Shown one piece after another: positions 34,104 through 45,600 of a stretch of 64,000 nucleotides of DNA. The stretch lies in NCBI GenBank assembly GCA_030180135.1, contig CM058239.1, forward strand, positions 66,657,823 through 66,721,822, in the 5' to 3' direction. Origin of the DNA: Orychophragmus violaceus. Its lineage: Eukaryota > Streptophyta > Magnoliopsida > Brassicales > Brassicaceae. The notes beneath the pieces are model-generated. The model searched no databases, was not told the DNA's origin, and worked only from the letters and a program-made list of their open reading frames with translations. Position 1 is the stretch's first letter. Each line of letters opens with the position of its first letter. The translations under genes were made by a program, and so were the position numbers.

Positions 34104-35025
34104 TAGGCCTGGGTATACGGTTCTTCGGTTCTTTTCGGTTCGGATCTTTCGGTTCTCGGGTAATTCGGTTCTGAATATATGGTAACCATACAGGAACCGA
34201 CTAAAATTCGGTTCTTATCGGTTCAGTTCTTGTTCCAAATGGGTATATGACTTCAGAACCATTTATATCCGAAAATTTTCGGTTCCAATATGGTTCGATT
34301 CCAAATAGTAACCGTTGTAACCAAATAACTGGTTTAACCAATTCAACGAAATAAAAACCAGAACAAAACCAAATAAAGTATACCTAAATCATCCAAATGC
34401 AACTAAAATTCAAGTATTCAACCAAACATAACTGAAAATCAAATCCAAAGTAGAACTAGAAAGTAGAAACTAAAAACAGAAACTATGAAAGTTGAAACTA
34501 ATAAGATAAAAAGATGGAGAATGGAGAAGACTCATCCAATACTTCAGTAGAGCTGTCGTCAATGATGCTCCTCACCAGAATCCTACACAATACACTACAG
34601 TGTTACAGAAACAATCTAACAACAATGACAATTTAGAAACACCAAAATCGTAAGTGTTAAGAGCAAATGAGCAATGGATAAATAAGAGATAATAGCAATA
34701 GTAATTAGTAATTGTTAAGACTTAAGAGCAAGCAATGTATAAATCACCAGAATCCTAGACAATACAAAGTCATAACATGTATCATAAGATTCATAACAAT
34801 GTATACGAAGAGTCCAAGAGAATCAAGAGATTTTGATGTAAAAAGTTCGGTTACTATTTGGGTATGTTCGGTTCCCCGGTTTGGTTCGGGTAAGAACCGT
34901 GAACCGTGGATCTTAATTTTTGGTCCCATTCGGTTATTAGTTAATACCCAAAAACTACCCAAATTCCAAATTTTCGGGTTGGTTCGGTTCGGTTCTTCGG
35001 TTCCGGTTAATCTTGCCCAGGCCTA
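34104..35025. mobile_element. Non-autonomous hAT element, 922 bp, complete
   Basis: Terminal inverted repeat TAGGCCTGGG at both ends (34104-34113; 35016-35025 inverted). It is flanked by an exact 8-bp target duplication CAAGCATC (34096-34103 and 35026-35033), the hAT hallmark. Inside each end are many CGGTTC/GAACCG words. The AT-rich middle is non-coding. It sits in the leader of G7. Confidence 0.95.
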
Positions 35026-35179
35026 CAAGCATCTATAAAAGAGGGAAGTTGAATATACTAGTATTTCCAACTCTTGTGTTTCGAAAAAGGACATACCCTA
35101 TTGTTTCTTAACCACATAATATCATCTTGAACCCATTGATACTCACTTTATTGTCTTAAATCATTTACATGTACATAAC

Positions 35180-35926
35180 ATGGATGATGAAGACATGGCC
35201 AGTGACTTCAACACATCAGAGATAGATTGGGTGAGGAAGAAAATCAATCTTGGAGTGGAGGAGGAGAATCCGACAATAACTCATGGCAAGGAGACGACAG
35301 TGATTTTGAAATCAGTAAAGAAGGAGTAGGAGAGCTTTATGAAGAATCATTGATAGAAGAGGAAATATCAGAAGCTAACTTTGAGGAAGCAGAGTATGAT
35401 CAAGAAGAACCAAAATTTGAAGACCACTATGATGAAGCTTGGCATGAACAATCTATTTCAGACACCACGCATGGAGCAGAACCAGACTGCAAGGAAGAAG
35501 AAGAGCATCACCAGTTTGACTCTTGGGATGGAGAAGCTCAAACTGAAACCAACTTTGAAGAAAACACAGAGTATGAGGAATCTGTAAATGGAGAAGATTC
35601 AAGTTCCGAGGAATCTGAGCTTGCTGAAACTGATTCCCAATTCAGTCTAAGTGAAGCTGAGACAGAGACAAGAGAAGATCCCACTGAAGAAACATGGGAA
35701 AGCAACACCAACTCTGAAATCAGTGAAGAAGAAGAGCTGACTGGACAAGAACCATACAACAACTGTTTTTCAGGTCATGTACAAGGACCAGAGGCTTACT
35801 TAAGGTGGGAAAGAGATATGGATGAATGATTTCAAGTAAATAAAGTTCCAGAAGAGGAGAAAACAACCATTGCAGAAGAAACTTTGATTGAAGAAGCCTA
35901 TCTACAATGGGATCAGAATGCTTACC
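35180..35926 (+). pseudogene. G7 gag remnant, N-terminal part
   Basis: From ATG 35180 the frame reads MDDEDMASDFNTSEIDW, and then a one-base shift near 35227 leads into a long acidic frame rich in Glu, Asp and Ser (35227-35829). It ends in a Gag-like motif GPEAYLRWERDMDE, which corresponds to PEAYMDWERRLE of G5. A TGA at 35827 (probably once TGG) is followed by more frame, to AYLQWDQNAYL at 35926, where G4 inserted. The gag continues at 50707. An acidic domain of about 200 residues ahead of Gag is unusual. Confidence 0.75.
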
Positions 35927-36823
35927 TGATGAGGCCATAGAACCAAAGGCAGAAGATCCAATGCCCATCATAAGGAAAGGTCCGTTGACAAGGTCAGCAA
36001 CAAAGGCTTTGAGGAACCAAGTCAATGAAGGTGTGCAAAGCCTACTGAATCAAGCTACTAACCAAGAGCAGGAACAAGTCTTCATCAGGATGGATAGCTC
36101 AACACTATTCAGCTCAGCTCAAAAGGGACTGACAATATGTAGCATCACGACTAGCTCAGGAAGTAGCATCAGCACTAGCTCAGGAAGTAGCATCGACACT
36201 AGCTCAAGCTTCCGAGGCCAGAATGCTACGACTGAAGAAGGCTTCTGATCAACGGCCAAAGACATACCAAACATAAGCTAAGGTATGAGTTTCATTTATA
36301 CACATTATATGACCGTTGTCTCTTTGTTTTGCAGGATCAAATCTTTGTTTCCCTTAGTAGTTTCAATCATAAAAGTAGCCGTTGTAGTCTTTATTTCTTT
36401 AGGTCCAAGTTGAGTCAGTACTTTCCTTTTATGTTTTATTTGCTTCAAGTCCCCTAGAAGGGCATAGCTGTTTGGACTGTTTATAAAGTCCCCTCTCATA
36501 GCCGTGTATCATTTACCCTAGATCAATAAAGTACACCGAGTGTTTTCTTCAAGCAAAGAAACCGCAACTTGTTTTCTCTATTGTTTTGTGTGATTCAAAC
36601 AAAGAGAAGGCTTTTGTCTTATCAAGATTCAGACTCATAGGATCTTGTGGCGACCTCAATCCATTCCATCCACTGATTATTTCTGAGAGAGCTTTTAAGC
36701 CAGCAGGAATAATCCCATCTCTACTCACCATCCATCCAATTCGATCACACCAAGAGAGCTCTTAAGCCCGTGGTTCGATCTCCATCAACCCATCACTCTA
36801 GCTTCTTCTCCGGGGCTACATCA
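35927..36823 (+). repeat. G4 5' LTR
   Basis: 897 bp. The first 320 bp are also an open frame (the C-terminus of Pol, KGPLTRSATKALRNQ, then a Ser/Thr-rich repeat GSSISTSSGSSIDTSSS). A poly-A signal-like AATAAAGTACACC is at about 36526. Confidence 0.9.
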
Positions 36824-37311
36824 TCTGGTATCAGAGCCGAAAGGCTCCTAACAGGTGTTATCTATCCATTACTTTTGTTTTCATTTGCATCTAGATTCAT
36901 ATTTTCCATTTCATTGCATCTTAATCCAAAAAAAAAAAGTGTTCATCATCTTTTTCCTTTTGATTATTTGTTTGATCCGAATTCCTTGCATAAAAACAAA
37001 AAAAATCTGTTAGTTTTTATTAGTTACCTCTTTTGTTTTCTTAGATTTCGAAATCCTATTCAAAAAAAAAAATATACATATTTCCATTTTTGTCTTCACC
37101 GGTTTATCAAAAAAAGGAAAAAATATATTGTCTCATTAAACTTGCATCATTAGCTTTAAATTTCAAATTTTCCCTTTTATTTACACAAAAAAAAACAACA
37201 AAAAAAAAGAAAATTTTCATTGTTACCATTTGAGTTTTACCATTTATCTCTCGTTAAACTCCTTTGTTAGGCCTTGATACTCGCTTGTGTCAGTTTCAGG
37301 TACAAGTACTC

Positions 37312-40303
37312 ATGGGAGAAGAGGGTGGACAAGATCAACTCACCATGAATCAACTTCTTGAAACCATGAGAGACATCAATGGCAGGCTCGCTCAGCTGGA
37401 GCAGAGGCCTATTCCTCGAGAACCAATCCGCAACTTGAATAGAAATCATAGGCAGCAAGAAGAAGAAACAAGTGATGAAGATATGCCTGAGTTAGAGGAA
37501 GATGAGCTACCTCCTGATCCAAATCAGGGAGGAAGAGGATTTAACATCCATGGCAGGGGTATAGGAAGGAGAAAATATCACCAGCCTAGGCGTGGAGATA
37601 GAGGCAGAGGCAATGAGGATGATGATCAGAGACGTGGAGGCAAAGACTTGAAGCTCACGGCTCCTACTTTTGCTGGAAAGGTGAAACCAGAAGCTTATCT
37701 GGATTGGGAAAGAAGAATGGAGTACATCTATGAGTACTACCAATACTCTGAAGCAAGAAAAGTCTCCTTAGCTGCAGCTCAACTCACTGATAATGCATTG
37801 GCATGGTGGGACAGAGAAGTATCAGAGAGAAGAAGGTTAAGACATGGTCAGTTAAGAAATTGGGATGACATGAAGTATGCTCTAAGGAAGAGATATGTAC
37901 CAGCTTACTACCATAGAGATCTTCAGAAGAAGTTCAGAAAACTCTCTCAAGGAAACAAATCAGTTGAAGATTATTTTGAGGAGTTTGAAACCATAAAGAA
38001 CCGGCTGGAGGTAGATGATTCAGAAGAAACTTTGATGGCTCAGTTTCTAGATGGTCTCCAGGATAGGATTGCACGCAAGGTAGAGCGACAACCTTATGAG
38101 GGTCTTGAAGGCTTGTTACATTTAGCTGTCCAAGCTGAGCAACACATCAAGAGGAAGGTTGCTACAACCAGTAGAAGCAGGACAACTTGGAATCAGCCTC
38201 AAAGGAACCAAGACAAAGGCAAGGTGACAGAAGCTGACTCAAAGATCAAGAAATCTAACTATGAGCAGCCCAAGGGTAACAAACCAGACACAAGCAAGGC
38301 CCCACCTCAAAGGTCCAGAGACATTACATGTTTCAAATGCCAAGGGAAAGGTCATTATGCTAGAGATTGTCCAAACCAGCGGGTGATGGTGTTAAGGGAC
38401 AATGGAGACATTGAGTCACAAGATGAGGCAGATCTTGAGCTAGCGGAATCCGAAGAAGAGGTGATGGATTATCCAGACGTGGGAGAGATACTTGTGACCA
38501 GGAGAGCCCTTAGTGCATTGTTTGAGCCAGAAACAATCCAGAGAGAGAATATCTTTCATTCCAGATGCACCATTGATGCCAAGGTATGTAGCCTTATCAT
38601 AGATGGAGGATCTTGTACTAATGTTGCTAGTGCTTATCTTGTAGACAAACTAAAGCTGCAAAAGACCAAGCATCCAAGACCATACAAATTAAGGTGGCTC
38701 AATGATGAGACTGAGATGAAGATAGCTGAGCAAGTCATGGTACCCTTCAGCATAGGTAAGTACCATGATCAAGTGAAATGTGATGTTGTGCCAATGCAAG
38801 CAGGTCATCTACTCTTAGGGAGGCCTTGGCAATTTGATAAAGAAACTGTGCACAATGGAAGGACCAACATCTACAGCTTCACACACCAGAACAAGAAGCA
38901 CAACCTAGCTCCATTAACACCACAAGAGGTGTATGAAATGCAAAAAGCAATGGACAAAGGTTCCAAGGTAAGTAAGACCAATCTTTTTGTTTCACCTTCT
39001 AATGTTCTGAAATCTTTGGAGCATAAAGAACATGTACTACTCATGATCTTTAGAGAAGGGTATCTTTCAGGTTCGGAAGAGCAGGAGCATCCCTTAGCCG
39101 TGACTGAGCTATTGGACAGATTCAAGGATGTCTTTCCAGAGGACATACCAGCTGGACTTCCACCATTGAGAGGCATTGAACACCAAATTGATTTGGTACC
39201 AGGAGCTCCATTGCCCAACAGGCCAGCTTATAGAGTGAATCCAGAAGAGGCTAAGGAGCTGGAAAAGCAAGTTCAAGAGCTGATGTCAAAGGGATATATC
39301 CGGGAAAGCTTGAGTCCATGTGCTGTACCAGTTCTACTCGTACCAAAGAAGGATGGTACATGGAGAATGTGTGTTGATTGCAGGGCCATAAACAACATTA
39401 CCATCAAATACAGACATCCTATCCCAAGACTTGATGACATGCTTGATGAGCTAAGTGGAGCAACCATCTTCTCAAAGATAGACTTGAAGAGTGGATATCA
39501 CCAAGTCAGAATGAAGGAAGGAGATGAGTGGAAAACAGCCTTCAAAACCAAGCAAGGGCTGTATGAATGGCTTGTCATGCCATTTGGTCTCACCAATGCT
39601 CCCAGCACATTCATGAGACTAATGAACCAGGTTCTAAGAGCTTTTATTTGCAAGTTTGTGGTAGTATATTTTGATGACATACTGATTTATAACCACTGCT
39701 TAGATGATCATGTTAAGCATCTAGAACAGGTTATGCAAACACTTAGATCAGAAGGTCTTTATGCCAACTTAAAGAAATGCATCTTTTGCACTGATCAATT
39801 GGTTTTCCTAGGATTTGTTGTAAGTTCCAAGAACTATTGTTTCAGACAGGGACACAAAGTTCTTGAGCCACTTTTGGAGGGTACTTTGGAGGAAGTTGGG
39901 CACCAATCTGCTCTATTCCACCACTTGTCATCCCCAAACCGATGGGCAAACTGAGGTAGTAAACCGGACTCTCTCAACACTCCTAAGAGCCACGGTTGGT
40001 AAGAACATAAGCAATTTGTTATCTTGTTTTCCATTCATTGAATTTTCCTACAATCATGCTAAGCATTCGATTACTAACCACTCTCCTTTTGAAGTTGTGT
40101 ATGGATTTAATCCTTTAACTCCTTTAGACCTTACCCCTTTGCCTCAAGCTATCTATACAAGTACAAAAGGAGAAGCAAAAGCAGACTTCGTCAAGAAGCT
40201 ACACCAAAGAGTTAAGGAGAATGTAGAGAAGAAAACCGAGAAGCATAGGCTGAAAGCTAACCAAGGAAGAAAAGAGGTGATATTTGAACCAGGAGATTGG
40301 GTC
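37312..40303 (+). pseudogene. G4 gag-pol polyprotein gene, internally deleted
   Basis: Likely start ATG 37312 (MGEEGGQDQLTMNQ). Gag core (KPEAYLDWERRMEYIYEYY to TLMAQFLDGLQDRIARKVE), zinc knuckle CFKCQGKGHYARDC, protease LIIDGGSCTNVAS, and reverse transcriptase with VVVYFDDILIY (around 39661-39693) are in one frame to 39954. At about 39830 the sequence jumps from RT (VFLGFVVSS) straight into integrase, losing RNase H and the integrase zinc finger and most of its core, with a frame change. The integrase end continues in another frame (39863-40303; TTCHPQTDGQTEVVNRTL) to the L insertion. The last piece is at 49652-49809. It cannot make a working polymerase. Confidence 0.9.
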
Positions 40304-41235
40304 TGAAACACCCCGACCCGGCCCTCCTAGGCCGCGGTCGATGCGTTCCAGTGGTCTGGCCAAACCCAGGCCTGAACCTCCCGAAAACCCGTCCTATTTT
40401 AAAATTTTCCCTTAGGAACTAAGTATTCATCGGATCTACTATTTGACCCTTGGTCTCAGATCCTTCATACTTAAGATTACGCAGCGGAAATCCTTACTTA
40501 ACCATTACATCGTTCTTCTAAAGAACGATCCATCCAAGAACCTCTTATAACCTTATTTAGTTTTCTCAAACTCTTTCGAGGTTCAGTTCTTATCTATCCA
40601 TTCCAACAACCTAAGTCTTTTACTTAGTTTGTCCATTCCACCTATTCCGTTCTATTCATTCCTTAAAACAATAGATGAGTACTCGAATGTGTACCTTAGC
40701 CTGTGGTGAAGCCGGTGTGAAGCTAGCTCCGCGTTCAGCTTAGCTAATCCGTTATGCACCCTTTAGAACACACCCCCTTTGTACTTAGTCATTCAACCAA
40801 CCATCCCCACATGACCGAGTACAAAAGAGGTCTTCATGTTCTTCCTTTGGCCACCATTCCTTTCCTGTTACATCCAAACACTTAGATTATGTAAAGGCTT
40901 ATTTAATGTTACCTTAACCTTTGTAGTGATTCCTTATGGAATTGTTTGGTCCGATTAGCTCCCTCGTTTCCTTGCCCGATCAGTCCACTCGTCAATACAC
41001 CATCCTGTCGGTTGGAAGCCGGAACCAATCTTAGGTGAGGTATGTTCCATAATCGGTTTACCCATCGCGCGGGTCCAACCCGTGGCCGGATCAGTCCCTT
41101 TTTCCGGTGTCCGTTGAATCACCTCCTCAGCCTTCCCGGCCTTCGGTCAATTCCAATCGCGACCCAACTCTCTCGACTGTCCTGCCTTAGACCGCGACCC
41201 GACCATGCAACCGTTCCACCACCGATCGTGTAGGA

Positions 41236-42185
41236 TGATGAGGACATCCAGCCAAGCACCCATCCACAAGCCATTCCTGAGGTCAAGGAAGCACCAATGA
41301 CTCGATCTAGGACAAGGAGGCTCAGGGAAGGATTCAACACTGCAGTAGAGAACCTCATGACTCAATGGAAGTTGGAGATTACCTCAAGAACGAGCCCAAG
41401 AAGCGAGAGGCAATAGAAGACTTGGGCTGTGTAAGCAATATGGATAACACAGGCGATTTGGACTGTGTAAGCGACGTGGATAACACAGGAGGCGTGGACT
41501 GTGTAAGCAACAAGGAAGCTGGACCTTCTACGCGTCTAGGGGAACCATGGGCCGGACTATGCCAAGTCTTTACCATCCGGCTCGGCCCATGCTAAGTCCG
41601 AGAGTTGGTGGACTCTCTTGCACTCTTTTTCCCTTGGGTGGTTTTATCCCAAAGTGGTTTTACTCCCAAGGTTTTTAACGAGGCAAGTCGGCCCACCCAC
41701 ACCATAACTCAAGGCTTGGCCGCCAAGGAAGGAATTACACACTTTCCTTTTCTGTGTAACTCGGCGATTCTCATTCATGGCCGAGATATTTGTTTTTCCT
41801 TTTTGTTCTTCTTTGTTTCTGTACTTAAACAACTTTGTATTATTGTGTTAGACACCTTTTGAATTATCAATAAACCCTTAAGCGATTTTCGCCTTTTTCT
41901 TGAACAGCCACCGCTTGTTCTTGTTTGCTTGTTGTTCCTTGTGTGTGATTCACAAAGAAGACAAGTGTCTGTGCAGTATCAGAGACCCGTTCATCATCTC
42001 TGTGGTGCCTTCGATCCACCAGCCCTACCACTCACTGATTCAACAGGAGAGAGCGTCAAAGCCAGCCTGTTCGATCCCATCTCTTACACACGACCATCCC
42101 TTGAGTAACAGGAGAGAGCGACAAAGCCAACCTGTTTCTTCCATCAACCACCGAGTGAGGCTCTGTCCATCTGAGTCTTATATCA
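41236..42185 (+). repeat. G5 5' LTR
   Basis: 950 bp. The stretch equivalent to the Pol tail is frame-broken here by the 1-bp deletion near 41360. A poly-A signal-like AATAAACCC is at about 41870. It also carries two GGAGAGAGCG words (42044, 42111). Confidence 0.95.
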
Positions 42186-42619
42186 TCTGGTATCAGAGCC
42201 AAAGGTTCCTACCTTTGGTTTTCTATCTCTTATCTCTTTTGTTTTGTCTTGTTATTGCTTTGATTAAATCTAAAAATCCAAAAAAAAAAAAAATTAGGTT
42301 TGTTGCTTTGTTCTAGTTTATGTTTTTGTCTAAGTCATAAGAAAACCCCATAAAAATCTTGTTCTTAGTTTCCTGGTCGAATTTCTTTTTGAGAATTAGT
42401 AGATTTCCTGTTTTTGGTTCTATCTTGCTAGTTATTATTCATAAAACCCAAAAAAATTGTCAATTTTCCAATTCTGTCGATTGCACTGAAATTCGTCTTG
42501 TGTTACACAACCCTGTCTCTGTTCTTTTGTTTTACACAACTATCTATTCTGTGGTACCGTGACATCTTGTTGTTTTTGTTGAGTGCAAATTGAACCGATT
42601 AACAACAAGGATAGACACC
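42186..42619 (+). other. G5 leader with tRNA-Met primer site
   Basis: TGGTATCAGAGCC at 42188-42200 is complementary to the 3' end of plant initiator tRNA-Met. A T-rich non-coding leader follows to the ATG at 42620. Confidence 0.85.
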
Positions 42620-45600
42620 ATGGGAGATGAAGGAAGACAGCCCGTTGATCCTATCATACAAATGATGACTGCTATTAGAGAAGAGATGAGTAACATAAAC
42701 CAGCAAGTTGGCACAATGCGCCAAGAGTTTGGTGAGCGTATAGGACGCATAGAAGTTCCACCGAGGAGAGGACCAATCCGAGGAGCACCTATACCACCAA
42801 GATATCAAGCTGGAGATGAAGATGATGATATGCCCGACTTAGAGGAGGATAGGCAACCGCCTGACCCCTTTAGGCGTCCACAGCCAAGGCGTCAAGATCC
42901 TTTATGGAGGAACCCAGCCCGGGAAGGTGAGGCTAGAGAAACAAACCGTGATATCAAAGTAACCCCTCCACTTTTTGCAGGAAAGTCAGACCCAGAAGCG
43001 TACATGGACTGGGAAAGAAGGCTGGAGCATATCTTTGAGTGTTATGGCTATGGAGAACGCAAGAAGATTGCTGTTGCTGCTGCACAACTCACTGAGAACG
43101 CGTTAGCTTGGTGGGACAGAACTATAGCTGAGAGGAGAAGGCAACGCTTTGGAGCAGTAGCCACTTGGAGTGACATGAAATACCTTCTACGACTTAGGTA
43201 TGTCCCTGAACATTATCATAGAGACTTACAAAAGCGGTTCCGTAAGTTGTCACAGGGTACAAGAAGTGTGGATGAGTATTTTGAGGAGTTTGAGAAGCTC
43301 ATGAACTCGCTGGAGTTAGAAGAATCCGAGGAAGCTCTTATGGCGCAGTTCATTGATGGTCTACAAGAACGCATTGCTAGGAAGGTGGAGAGAGCTCAGT
43401 ATGGTGGGCTACATGAGTTGTTGCATCTTGCTGTCCAAGTGGAACAACAGATCAAGCGAAAGACAGCCATGACAAACCGCAGCAAACCAACACAACCGTG
43501 GGCTGCAAGTAGCTCGAGACCATTTGAGAAGGGGAAGACCGTGGAGATTGACTCACGGTTCAAAGGCAAAACAGCCGAGGCTCCCAAGTCCAACCGGCCA
43601 GAACAAGGTAAGTTCCCTAGCACTAATCAGAGAACTCGTGACATCACTTGTTTTAAGTGTCAAGGCAGGGGACACATGGCTAGAGAATGCCCAAACCAGA
43701 GAGTAATGATTATCCACAACGATGGGGAGTATGAATCACAAGATGAGCTTGAGGATGATCCAAACGAACCAGAAGAAGAGCTTGCATACCCTGACGTTGG
43801 AGAGTTGCTTGTGACCAGGAGGATGTTAAGTGTCATGATCAACCCTGAGGCGGCTCAAAGGGAAAACATCTTCCACACTAGATGCACTGTCAAAGACAAG
43901 GTATGTAATCTGATCATTGATGGAGGTTCATGCACTAACGTGGCTAGCAAGCATATGGTAGACAGGTTAGGTCTTATTAAGACCAAGCATCCAAGACCAT
44001 ACAGGCTGAGATGGCTCAATGATGAGACAGAGCTGAAGATTTCGGAGCAAGTCATTGTTCCATTCAGTGTGGGGAAGTACCAAGACCAAGTTACTTGCGA
44101 TGTGGTACCCATGCAAGCTGGACATCTCTTGCTTGGCCGACCGTGGCAGTATGACCGAGCCACAAGTCATAATGGACGTACTAACCAGTACACCTTCTTA
44201 CACAAGGATCGTAAGTTCACTCTTGCACCTCTTACACCAACTGAGGTACATGATTTACAAGTACATATGAGCAAGGAAGTTGAGTCTAGCAAATCCAGTC
44301 TCTATATATCTCGTGGGGCTATTTGTAAAACTCTTAGTGCCAAGCGCACTGTGCTACTGATGTTGTTTAAGGAGTGTTTAAGTTCAGGTTCAGGTGAGCT
44401 TGTGTTACCCACAGGAGTACAGGCTGTGTTAGACAGGTTTCAAGACATCTTCCCTGAAGAGCTTCCGCCTGGCTTACCTCCAATCCGTGGGATTGAACAC
44501 CAAATCGATCTTGTCCCTGGCGCAGCCTTACCTAACAAGCCAGCATACAGGATGAACCCGGAGGAGACTAAGGAGCTCGAGAGGCAAGTGAGAGACCTCA
44601 TGGACCGAGGGTACATTAGGGAGAGCCTCAGCCCTTGTGCTGTGCCAGTACTCTTAGTACCCAAGAAGGATGGGTCATGGAGGATGTGTGTGGACTGCCG
44701 TGCCATCAACAACATCACGATCAAATACAGGCACCCTATACCCCGCTTAGACGACATGCTGGATGAGCTAAGTGGTTCTACCATCTTCTCAAAGGTGGAC
44801 TTGAAGAGTGGTTACCATCAAGTTAGGATGCGAGAAGGAGATGAGTGGAAAACCGCATTCAAGACAAAGCAAGGATTGTATGAGTGGCTGGTTATGCCTT
44901 TTGGTTTAACTAATGCCCCAAGTACATTCATGCGACTCATGAACCAGGTTCTTCGTGCTTACATAAGTAAATTTGTAGTTGTCTATTTCGATGACATACT
45001 TATATATAGTAAGAACCTAGATGATCATATCTCACATCTTGAACTAGTGCTCAAATCACTTCGGAAGGAAGGCCTTTATGCTAACCTAAAGAAGTGCACC
45101 TTCTGTACTAACAAGCTTGTTTTCTTAGGCTTTGTAGTAAGTGAACAGGGACTACAAGTGGACGAGGAGAAGGTCAAAGCCATCCGTGAGTGGCCTACAC
45201 CAACAACCGTCGGCCATGTAAGGAGTTTTCATGGCTTAGCTAGCTTCTATAGGAGGTTTGTGAGGGACTTCAGTACGGTGGCCTCACCTCTTACAGCCGT
45301 GATAAAGAAGAATGTGCCATTCTCATGGGGTCCAGCGCAAGAATCAGCTTTCAAACTGCTCAAAGAAAGGCTTACACAGGCGCCGGTTCTGGCCTTACCC
45401 GACTTTGAAGAGGTCTTTGAGGTAGAGTGTGATGCGTCTGGCATAGGGATTGGAGCTGTGTTACACCAGAGGAAGAAACCAGTGGCCTTCTTCAGTGAAA
45501 AGCTCAGTGGTGCTTCTTTGAATTACCCAACCTACGACAAAGAATTGTATGCATTGGTGCGAGCACTAGAGACATGGCAGCATTACTTGTTGTCCAAGGA